DNA from: BM509 sp036396915 | GTDB lineage: Bacteria > Desulfobacterota > Desulfuromonadia > Desulfuromonadales > Geopsychrobacteraceae | Reading direction: 5' to 3' | Length of the DNA stretch: 7,943 bases | Assembly: GCA_036396915.1 (NCBI GenBank) | Contig: DASWJX010000068.1 | Coordinates: 1 to 7,943, forward strand | Part shown: in pieces, positions 1 through 5,027 of the stretch | Layout: every line of letters begins with the position of its first letter | Position numbering within the stretch: the stretch's first letter is position 1 | Position numbers and translations under genes: made by a program | Notes under the pieces: model-generated | Databases searched by the model: none | What the model was told of the DNA's origin: nothing | The model's input: the letters and a program-made list of their open reading frames with translations, nothing else

Positions 1-1
1 C

Positions 2-241
2 GCCAATGAAACGGAAAGGGAGAGTGCCGAGCAGTCCAAACGGAAGGTTGCGGCGATGTTCCCGGGGAAAAAAGTGGTCACCCCGATCCTGGCTGCATCA
101 ACCTTCTATCCGATCGAGGGTGACGAAAGCTACCATCAGGATTTTTACAAGAAGAGCCCGGTGCGCTATAAACTTTACCGCTGGAATTGCGGTCGGGATC
201 AACGGTTGCAAGAGATTTGGGGCGATAGGGCGACACATTGA
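2..241 (+). CDS. msrA: Peptide-methionine (S)-S-oxide reductase MsrA, C-terminal part (5' end outside window)
   Basis: MsrA reduces the S-epimer of methionine sulfoxide, free or in proteins, back to methionine, using thioredoxin as the usual reductant in the cytosol. Only the last 79 residues are present, read in frame from base 2 to the TGA at 239-241. The tail carries family hallmarks: an ASTFYP segment, the YHQDFYKK motif (the YHQ residues line the active site in this family) and the NCGRDQRL..IWG ending. The catalytic Cys of the GCFWG motif would lie upstream, outside the window. The Cys at bases 188-190, in NCGRD, may act as a resolving cysteine, but that is inference. A hairpin terminator follows 148 bases downstream, so the gene probably ends its transcription unit. 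Family assignment is confident; the full length and the start cannot be seen. Confidence 0.92.
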   Translation, partial: ANETERESAEQSKRKVAAMFPGKKVVTPILAASTFYPIEGDESYHQDFYKKSPVRYKLYRWNCGRDQRLQEIWGDRATH

Positions 242-388
242 TCCAGGCGAGGAAATTCCGGATCGAACCTGCTATGTGCTTGATTCAAAAAGGGAATACG
301 GCAAAATTGGTCCTTGATGACAGCTTGGATCCGCCATTTTGACCATGAAATGAAAAAGGAGATGACGCTGCCGCGAGCACATCGAAAT

Positions 389-426
389 AAAAAGGTCGCA
401 CTCCTTTTTTGATTGCGACCTTTTTT
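389..426 (+). terminator. Rho-independent terminator after msrA
   Basis: A 12-bp perfect stem (389-400 with 414-425, core GGTCGCA/TGCGACC) encloses a 13-base loop. The right arm runs directly into TTTTTT at 420-426. The left arm begins with AAAAA, so the structure could also work for transcripts from the other strand. It separates msrA from the next gene. Confidence 0.85.
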
Positions 427-537
427 GGTTTTCAGGCTCGAATCATAAAATGGTTTGATCGCCTGATGTTGTGTGGTATTGCTGTTTTTCTCCGCAGTTT
501 ATGATTCTTGTCCTGGTTCGAAGCCGGCAGGGTTTCC

Positions 538-939
538 GTGAAGATTTGCAGTGAAAGCGTATATCGTCAATTGGTTGACAGTTCCGCCGGGTTGTGTGCG
601 GCGGGCTTCGCTTCGCCCGAGTACTGCCGGATGTTCGATATCGATTTTGACGCCAGCCGTGAAGAGTTGCGCGGCGGCTACCGGGATTTCGTGACCTGCT
701 GTGAATGGTTGAGCGGGTGTCGCTACAATGACTACGCGACCCATTTTTCTCCCGACAGTTTACGGGCCAAGGCCAAGATTGAGGCCAGTTCCGGCCGCCC
801 GGTTTCCAACGGCAGTCTGATCGTTGCGGTCAGGTTTCTCGATCTGCCTCATGTGCAGCTTGGAAAAACGCCCAATATCGCCATCGCCTTTTCACGTTTC
901 TGCTCCCGGTTTCAGGTCTCTGTTACCACATCCGTCTGA
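538..939 (+). CDS. Hypothetical cysteine-rich protein, function unknown
   Basis: I do not recognise this protein with confidence. The reading frame is open from about 508. I chose the GTG at 538 because an AGGG lies 5 bases upstream, which gives 133 residues. A TTG at 508 or the ATG at 631 (103 residues) are alternatives. The protein is probably soluble: no signal peptide or membrane segment is visible. It has seven cysteines, including a CC pair. The C-terminal half has a protein-like pattern: YATHFSPDSLRAKA, then RPVSNGSLIVAVRFLDLP, then PNIAIAFSRF. The SNG-S-LI and PNIAI segments resemble a conserved core seen in small uncharacterised proteobacterial proteins, but this is recollection rather than a search. 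A weak -10-like TATGAT sits at 500-505. The gene stands alone between a terminator and the Lrp promoter. Confidence 0.55.
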   Translation: MKICSESVYRQLVDSSAGLCAAGFASPEYCRMFDIDFDASREELRGGYRDFVTCCEWLSGCRYNDYATHFSPDSLRAKAKIEASSGRPVSNGSLIVAVRFLDLPHVQLGKTPNIAIAFSRFCSRFQVSVTTSV

Positions 940-974
940 TTCATCCCGCCCGGCAGTTTTTTTAACGGGGCGTC

Positions 975-1003
975 TTGACATTGCATCGCTGACAGAACAT
1001 AAT
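975..1003 (+). promoter_or_regulatory. Near-consensus sigma-70 promoter of the Lrp-family gene
   Basis: TTGACA (975-980) is a perfect -35 box. After an optimal 17-base spacer, CATAAT (998-1003) matches the -10 consensus at five of six positions. Transcription should start near 1010, only a few bases before the first possible start codon at 1013. The -10 box is enclosed by the inverted repeat at 992-1008. Confidence 0.75.
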
Positions 1004-1008
1004 TCTGT
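992..1008. promoter_or_regulatory. Inverted repeat over the -10 box, probable operator
   Basis: ACAGAA, five bases, TTCTGT is a perfect 6-bp dyad. The -10 box and its flanks fall within it. Lrp/AsnC proteins bind short dyads and very often repress their own promoters, so autorepression by the gene just downstream is the natural reading. Only the dyad and its position are directly seen; the regulator is inferred. Confidence 0.5.
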
Positions 1009-1012
1009 AATT

Positions 1013-1480
1013 ATGGACAATAACAGAATGATCGACGAAATCGACCACAGGATTCTCGAAATTCTTCAGGAGAAGGCACGGATTCCGAACGCCGAGGTCG
1101 CCCGCCAGGTCGGCATGGCCCCTTCGGCGGTTCTGGAGCGGATCCGCAAACTGGAGAGTCAGGGGATTATCGAAGGCTACGAGGTGCGCCTCAATCCGCG
1201 TCATTTCGGCCAGAATCTGACCGCCTTTGTCATGGTGCAGGCCAATCGCGCCGGAAACGGTCGGCTGGCCGCTGAACTGGCCGAGGTGACCGGGGTTCAG
1301 GAGGTTCATCAGATTGCCGGGGAAGACGGTTATCTGGTCAAGCTGCGGGTGGCCGATACGGAGCAGTTGGGGCGGATTCTGCGCGATGAATTCGCTGCCG
1401 TGGACGGGGTCCGGCAGACCCGCACCAGTGTAGTTTTGAATACGGTCAAGGAAACCAGGAAAATTTCACTCGATATCTGA
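1013..1480 (+). CDS. Lrp/AsnC family transcriptional regulator
   Basis: This is a small DNA-binding regulator of the feast/famine family, 155 residues from the ATG at 1013. The N-terminal part holds IDEIDHRIL and a helix-turn-helix (about residues 26-47, NAEVARQVGMAPSAVLERIRKL). It is followed by the GIIEGY turn into the C-terminal RAM ligand-binding and oligomerisation domain (about 63-145), with VHQIAGEDGYLVKLRV as the typical core. A frame extending upstream to 824 is open, but it overlaps the previous gene and the promoter and has no family similarity. The start could also be the ATG at 1028; neither has a strong ribosome-binding site. The next gene begins 31 bases after the stop, so the two are probably co-transcribed and the regulator may control the PLP enzyme. 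The amino-acid ligand cannot be read from sequence. Confidence 0.92.
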   Translation: MDNNRMIDEIDHRILEILQEKARIPNAEVARQVGMAPSAVLERIRKLESQGIIEGYEVRLNPRHFGQNLTAFVMVQANRAGNGRLAAELAEVTGVQEVHQIAGEDGYLVKLRVADTEQLGRILRDEFAAVDGVRQTRTSVVLNTVKETRKISLDI

Positions 1481-1511
1481 ATAGTCAGGATCCGAGAAGG
1501 AGAATAGTCAC

Positions 1512-2780
1512 ATGCCTATGTCAGCATCGTTCAAAGAGCGTCTTTTCCCCGTTGTTGAAGAGATTGCCGCACACTACGGAACCCCGTTTCATATCTATGA
1601 CGAGCTCGGCATCCGCCGGACCGGCGAAGAACTCAAGCGGGCCTTTGCCGGTATCGACGGGTTTCGCGAGTATTTCGCCGTCAAGGCGCTGCCGAACCCG
1701 CGGATCCTGGAGCTGATGCGCGATATGGGCTTCGGTTTTGATTGCAGTTCGATTCCGGAACTGATCATGAGCCGTCAGGTCGGCGGCCGCGGCGAAGACA
1801 TCATGTTCACCTCCAACAACACCGCTCCGGAAGAGTTTGCCGCCGCCGCTGCCGATGGCGGGTGTATTCTCAACCTGGACGATATCACGCTGCTCGACAA
1901 GGTGCCCGCCGTCCCGGATCTGATCTGTTTCCGTTACAATCCGGGGCCGCGCCGGACCGGCAACATCATCATCGGCAACCCGGTCGAGGCCAAGTACGGG
2001 GTCAGTCACGAACAGGTGGTCGAGGCCTACCGCAGGGCGCAAGCGCAGGGCGCAACCCGTTTCGGTCTGCATACCATGGTCGCGTCCAACGAACTCGATT
2101 ACAGCTATATGGTCGAAACGGCCCGGATGCTGCTGGAGATCACCGAGCTGGTCAACAGCGAGCTGGGGATCCGCTTTGAGTTCGTCAATATCGGCGGCGG
2201 TTTCGGTATTCCCTACCGGCCGGAAGACACGCCGCTGAACCTGCCGGCGATGGCCGCCGAGATCACCGCGCTGTTCGCTGCCTTCAAGGAGCAGCACGGG
2301 TTCGTGCCGCACATGGTGATGGAGAGCGGCCGGTTCATGACCGGGCCGCACGGCTGTCTGATCACCACCGCGATCAACCACAAGGACACCTACCGCAAAT
2401 ACATCGGCGTCGATGCCTGCATGTCCGCGCTGATGCGGCCGGCGCTGTACGACGCCTACCATCATATCGATGTGGTCGGCAAGGACACTGCGGCCGGCAG
2501 CGCAGTGTACGATGTGGTCGGCTCGCTCTGCGAAAATAACGATAAATTCGCCGTGCAGCGCGAGCTGCCGACGATCGAGGAGGGCGACCTGCTGGCGATT
2601 CACGATACCGGTGCTCACGGACATGCCATGGGCTTTCAGTACAACGGGCGGCTGCGGCCCAAGGAGCTGCTGTTGCGGGCCGACGGTCGTGTCGAGCTGA
2701 TCCGTCGCGAGGAGCGGAACGAGGATTATTTTGCGACCCTGACTTTTGACGAGAACGAGCTGCTCCCGTCGGGGCGCTAA
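1512..2780 (+). CDS. Diaminopimelate-decarboxylase-like type III PLP enzyme, divergent clade
   Basis: A fold-type III (alanine-racemase-like) PLP decarboxylase of 422 residues, close to the usual LysA length. AAGGAG lies 9 bases before the ATG. Visible landmarks are the PLP lysine K58 in FAVKALPNP; GGGFG at 228-232 and ESGR at 271-274 for the cofactor phosphate; DACMSALMRPALYDAYH; the CEN motif with C340, which in this family reaches across the dimer; and HDTGAHGHAMGFQYNGR near the C-terminus. These last motifs resemble meso-diaminopimelate decarboxylase more than ornithine/arginine or carboxynorspermidine decarboxylases, so lysine synthesis from DAP is the first guess. Two cofactor-site positions differ from classical LysA: the HIGS segment reads MVAS (187-192), and the Tyr of GAY is His369. 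Related sequences with ASN and GAH motifs are, from memory, often annotated LysA. Substrate is therefore uncertain. It is likely co-transcribed with the Lrp gene. Confidence 0.85.
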   Translation: MPMSASFKERLFPVVEEIAAHYGTPFHIYDELGIRRTGEELKRAFAGIDGFREYFAVKALPNPRILELMRDMGFGFDCSSIPELIMSRQVGGRGEDIMFTSNNTAPEEFAAAAADGGCILNLDDITLLDKVPAVPDLICFRYNPGPRRTGNIIIGNPVEAKYGVSHEQVVEAYRRAQAQGATRFGLHTMVASNELDYSYMVETARMLLEITELVNSELGIRFEFVNIGGGFGIPYRPEDTPLNLPAMAAEITALFAAFKEQHGFVPHMVMESGRFMTGPHGCLITTAINHKDTYRKYIGVDACMSALMRPALYDAYHHIDVVGKDTAAGSAVYDVVGSLCENNDKFAVQRELPTIEEGDLLAIHDTGAHGHAMGFQYNGRLRPKELLLRADGRVELIRREERNEDYFATLTFDENELLPSGR

Positions 2781-2786
2781 TGGTGA

Positions 2787-2940
2787 TGGCGTCGCAAAAA
2801 GTCCGCCCTACGGCGTTACGGCGTTTTTTCAGGACCTCGACATACCTGATGTGTGCCTTCGCCCCTGAAAAACCACCAAGCCTTGTAGGACGAAATTTTT
2901 GCTTAGCCATCCTCCTGGTTTTTGCGAAAGCATCAATGCT
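2787..2940. repeat. Long imperfect palindrome, probable dispersed intergenic element
   Basis: The gap between the PLP gene and rlmD is almost filled by nested inverted repeats. The outer arms TCGCAAAAA (2792-2800) and TTTTTGCGA (2919-2927) match perfectly. A second pairing joins 2794-2811 with 2885-2902 at 15 of 18 positions; two of the three mismatches would be G-U pairs in a minus-strand RNA. An inner arm pairs TTTTTCAGG (2825-2833) with CCTGAAAAA (2864-2872), and the apex has ACAT/ATGT around 2840-2852. The order of nested arms suggests one hairpin of about 109 bases. Only one copy is in the window, so calling it a dispersed element rests on its form and on recollection of similar intergenic sequences in Desulfuromonadales. 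It may also serve as a transcription barrier. The 60-codon frame across it is probably not a gene. Confidence 0.55.
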
Positions 2941-2949
2941 GGAGAGCCG

Positions 2950-4245
2950 ATGTCCCGTTTGACCGGTCCGCTGAAGATTGAATCGCTGGCGTACGGCGGC
3001 AAGGCCATCGCCCGATCTGACGGCAAGGTCCTGTTCGTCGCCGGTGCGGCGCCGGGCGATCTGGCCATCTGCCGGCTGACCAGAGAGAAAAAACGTCACG
3101 CGGAGGCTGAGCTGGTCGAGCTGCTGGAGCCTTCACCGCGGCGCCGAACGCCCCCCTGTCCGGTGGCCGATCGGTGCGGCGGATGCCAGTGGCAGTACCT
3201 GCCGTATGCCGACCAGTGTCGCTGGAAGGATGAGATTTTCCGAGATCTGCTGCAGCGTCAGGCGGGGGCGGATCCGCAGCGGATCCTGCCGATTGTCCCG
3301 GCGCCGCGGGAGTGGCAGTACCGCAGCCGCGTGCAGTTCAAATGCGCCCGGCGGCAGGGCCGTTTTTTAAGCGGATTTTATCGGACCGGCAGTCACGATG
3401 TCGTTGATGTCGACCGCTGTCCGGTGCTGGCGCAAGAGCTGAATGCGGTGCTGGCGCAGATCAAACCCCTGCTGGCTGCATCACCGTTTGCCGGCTCGAT
3501 TCCGCAGATCGATATGGGGGTGGGGGACGACGGTCAGGTGCGCGTGGTACTTCACACGCGGGGCGATGGCCGGGCACTGGCCGCATACTGTCGTCCCGCG
3601 GCAGAGCGGGCCGGCTTCAGCCTTTTCCTGCAGTCCGAACGCCGGTCGGCGCCGCAGCATGTCTGCGGTCCGATTGATCTGCAGATCAGCGTCGACCAGC
3701 CGCCGCTGCGGCTGGGGTATGGCCCGCGCGGCTTTGCCCAGATCAATGCGCAGCAGAACCGGGCGCTGGTCGCCGCAGTGGTGCGGGCCGCGCAGCTGAC
3801 CGGAAGCGAAGCGGTCCTCGATCTTTATTGCGGGATGGGAAACTTTTCCCTGCCGCTCGCGCGGCGGGCCGGACAGGTGGTCGCCGTCGAGGAGAATGCG
3901 CCTTCGATTGACAAGGGCCGTGAAAATGCCGCAGCCAACGGCATCGCAAACCTGTCCTTTGTCTGTCGGCCGGCTGACGGGTTTCTGAGCGAAGCCGCCG
4001 CACAGGCTTATTTCGACCTGGTCCTGCTCGATCCCCCGCGCAGTGGTGCCGGTTCGGTGGCGATTGAGCTGCTGCAGCACCGGCCGCGCAAAATCGCCTA
4101 CGTTTCCTGCGATCCCGCCACCCTGGCCCGCGATCTGAAACTGCTGCTGGCCGGCGGTTACCGGCTGGTCTCCAGTCGCCCGTTCGACATGTTTCCCCAG
4201 ACCTATCATGTGGAAAGTTTAACGGTTCTGGAACGTGACCGATAA
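2950..4245 (+). CDS. rlmD: 23S rRNA (uracil-C5)-methyltransferase, RlmD/RumA type
   Basis: This enzyme transfers a methyl group from S-adenosylmethionine to C5 of a uridine in 23S rRNA (U1939 in E. coli numbering for RlmD). It has 431 residues; E. coli RlmD has 433. An N-terminal TRAM-like domain (about 1-60, starting SRLTGPLKIESLAYGGKAIAR) is followed by the 4Fe-4S ligands C70, C76, C79 and C157 (CPVADRCGGC and DRCPVL). The SAM site is VLDLYCGMGNFSLPLA around D291. LLDPPRSG follows, then the nucleophile C387 in YVSCDPATLARDL, and the catalytic base E422 in YHVESLTVLER. All key residues are intact. The ATG at 2950 has GGAG five bases upstream; an upstream TTG at 2899 would start inside the palindromic element. 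RlmD versus another TrmA-family uridine target (such as RlmC sites) is inference from length and cluster. A small hairpin (4237-4251) spans the stop codon but lacks a T-run. Confidence 0.9.
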   Translation: MSRLTGPLKIESLAYGGKAIARSDGKVLFVAGAAPGDLAICRLTREKKRHAEAELVELLEPSPRRRTPPCPVADRCGGCQWQYLPYADQCRWKDEIFRDLLQRQAGADPQRILPIVPAPREWQYRSRVQFKCARRQGRFLSGFYRTGSHDVVDVDRCPVLAQELNAVLAQIKPLLAASPFAGSIPQIDMGVGDDGQVRVVLHTRGDGRALAAYCRPAAERAGFSLFLQSERRSAPQHVCGPIDLQISVDQPPLRLGYGPRGFAQINAQQNRALVAAVVRAAQLTGSEAVLDLYCGMGNFSLPLARRAGQVVAVEENAPSIDKGRENAAANGIANLSFVCRPADGFLSEAAAQAYFDLVLLDPPRSGAGSVAIELLQHRPRKIAYVSCDPATLARDLKLLLAGGYRLVSSRPFDMFPQTYHVESLTVLERDR

Positions 4246-4359
4246 ACGGTCGCAGTGACGGCCGGTCGCATGCTGTTTTACTTGCAGTCTGCTCCCGGTC
4301 TGCTTATGATGCTTTGGTTGTGTGACAATCGTGCGGGTCGCGGCGGTCGGTCTTGCTTT

Positions 4360-4473
4360 GCCTGTGGCCTCTGCCCGAAATTTAATCAGGGGTCCGCGGC
4401 GCTGTGTACAAAACAGGCAGAACCAGAGGCCGCCCCTCTGTGCCAGGCTGCCGGCGGTGCTGGTTCTGACCTG
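4360..4473 (+). other. Structured non-coding stretch with competing hairpins between rlmD and glnB
   Basis: The 385-base gap 4246-4630 contains no convincing gene; this is its most structured part. CAGG-CAGAACCAG (4414-4426) pairs with CTGGTTCTG-A-CCTG (4460-4473) as a 13-bp stem with one bulged base. The same left arm could instead pair upstream: GCCTGT (4360-4365) with ACAGGC (4413-4418), and GGCCTCTG (4366-4373) with CAGAGGCC (4424-4431). The upstream and downstream pairings exclude each other. No T-run follows, so it is not a standard terminator. It lies upstream of the glnB promoter and could be the 3' part of the rlmD transcript, a small RNA, or chance in GC-rich DNA. Confidence 0.35.
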
Positions 4474-4485
4474 CAAGTGTCTGGT

Positions 4486-4514
4486 TTGACCGCTTTAAAT
4501 TGATTTTATTATTT
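4486..4514 (+). promoter_or_regulatory. Weak candidate sigma-70 promoter upstream of glnB
   Basis: TTGACC (4486-4491) is followed by AT-rich sequence with -10-like hexamers: TATTAT at 4507-4512 (15-base spacer) or TTATTT at 4509-4514 (17-base spacer). Nitrogen genes often pair a housekeeping and a sigma-54 promoter, but this match is poor and the AT-rich stretch could simply aid the sigma-54 site just downstream. Confidence 0.25.
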
Positions 4515-4526
4515 TGGCTAGAAGTT

Positions 4527-4542
4527 GGGCAAAGTCTTTGCA
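4527..4542 (+). promoter_or_regulatory. Sigma-54 (-24/-12) promoter of glnB-glnA
   Basis: GGGCAAAGTCTTTGCA matches the sigma-54 consensus TGGCAC-N5-TTGCA closely. The invariant GG is at 4528-4529, then exactly ten bases, then the invariant GC at 4540-4541, flanked by TT and A. Transcription should start near 4553, giving a leader of about 78 bases to the glnB ATG. Such promoters need an enhancer-binding activator such as NtrC or a functional equivalent, which fits nitrogen control of glnB-glnA. Confidence 0.7.
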
Positions 4543-4595
4543 CTGTTGGTCCGATGCAAAATCAAAAGACAACGAGGACTGACCGTCCAGTGCAA
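4538..4595. promoter_or_regulatory. Inverted TTGCACTG / CAGTGCAA half-sites around the glnB start region
   Basis: TTGCACTG (4538-4545) and CAGTGCAA (4588-4595) are perfect inverted copies. GGTC (4548-4551) and GACC (4581-4584) lie just inside. A second partner, TGCAAA (4555-4560), mirrors TTTGCA (4537-4542). The left arm overlaps the -12 element. The half-sites resemble the TGCAC/GTGCA halves of NtrC sites, but the spacing is far wider than a normal NtrC site. The left arm precedes the predicted RNA start, so an RNA hairpin from the sigma-54 transcript cannot use it. Confidence 0.3.
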
Positions 4596-4630
4596 GAATT
4601 TACACAACCAGGGTTTCAGGAGGACGTTAT

Positions 4631-4969
4631 ATGCGTAAGGTTGAAGCAATCATCAAACCGTTCAAGCTTGACGAAGTCAAGGAAGCTCTTAACGAGATCG
4701 GTATTCAGGGGATTACGGTCAGTGAAGTTAAGGGTTTCGGCCGCCAGAAGGGTCACACTGAACTTTATCGCGGCGCGGAGTATGTCGTCGATTTTATCCC
4801 CAAGATAAAAATGGAGATCATCGTCGCCGACGAAATGGTCGAACAGGTCGTCAACACCATTGCCGAGGCTGCCAAGACCGGCCGCATCGGCGACGGCAAG
4901 ATTTTCGTGACTTCGATCGACGATGTCCTCAGAATTCGGACCGGCGAGCGCGGCGAAGACGCTCTCTAG
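4631..4969 (+). CDS. glnB: Nitrogen regulatory protein PII (GlnB)
   Basis: PII is a cytosolic trimeric signal protein that binds ATP/ADP and 2-oxoglutarate and tunes targets such as glutamine-synthetase adenylyltransferase and nitrogen sensor kinases. The length, 112 residues, is the family norm. KGFGRQKGHTELYRGAEY covers the T-loop with the uridylylation residue Tyr51. The B-loop is TGRIGDGKIFV (83-93), and RIRTGERGEDAL closes the nucleotide site. Lys3 and Asp54 match E. coli GlnB rather than GlnK, and its partner here is glnA, not amtB. An AGGAGG lies 7 bases before the ATG. It sits 58 bases upstream of glnA with no terminator between, so the two share a transcript, probably from the -24/-12 promoter at 4527-4542. 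Uridylylation by GlnD is expected from Tyr51 but GlnD is not in the window. Confidence 0.97.
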   Translation: MRKVEAIIKPFKLDEVKEALNEIGIQGITVSEVKGFGRQKGHTELYRGAEYVVDFIPKIKMEIIVADEMVEQVVNTIAEAAKTGRIGDGKIFVTSIDDVLRIRTGERGEDAL

Positions 4970-5010
4970 TCCTTTTATCTCTTAATTTGGAAATATTTTC
5001 CACCATCTAC

Positions 5011-5018
5011 AAAAGGAG
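5011..5018 (+). promoter_or_regulatory. Ribosome-binding site that decides the glnA start
   Basis: AAAAGGAG sits 9 bases before the ATG at 5028. An in-frame ATG at 5019 directly abuts this site and so cannot use it, and it would add three residues not typical of the family. The ATG at 5028 is therefore preferred. Confidence 0.8.
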
Positions 5019-5027
5019 ATGTACCTA

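Noticed and set aside
350..412. A 20-codon frame (ATG at 350, TGA at 410-412) before and into the terminator
   Set aside because: Its end is made of terminator bases, it has no good ribosome-binding site, and it shows no recognisable peptide; best explained by the hairpin itself.
824..1012. In-frame upstream extension of the Lrp-family protein
   Set aside because: It overlaps the preceding gene and runs through the promoter and dyad; residues are unlike the family, which normally begins just before the IDEIDHRIL segment.
1521..2624. Long minus-strand open frame (367 codons) opposite the PLP gene
   Set aside because: A mirror of a GC-rich gene: low-complexity composition rich in Arg, His, Val and Asp and no family motifs, while the + strand has a complete enzyme.
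2780..2962. 60-codon + frame across the intergenic palindrome
   Set aside because: It consists of the arms of the inverted repeat and ends inside rlmD; such frames are a by-product of repeat elements.
4255..4503. 82-codon + frame in the rlmD-glnB gap, starting at GTG
   Set aside because: No ribosome-binding site, no recognisable motif, and it is made largely of hairpin sequence.
4515..4531. A second sigma-54-like match starting at TTGGCTAG
   Set aside because: GG and GC are eleven bases apart instead of the required ten; the site at 4527-4542 has exact spacing.
4576..4588. Small GGAC/GTCC hairpin in the glnB leader, considered as an ANTAR-type antiterminator target
   Set aside because: The loop has five bases instead of the six with conserved A and G expected, and there is no second paired hairpin or terminator.
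4988..5002. TGGAAA/TTTCCA hairpin between glnB and glnA
   Set aside because: Six AT-rich base pairs with a 3-base loop and no T-run; too weak to be a terminator.
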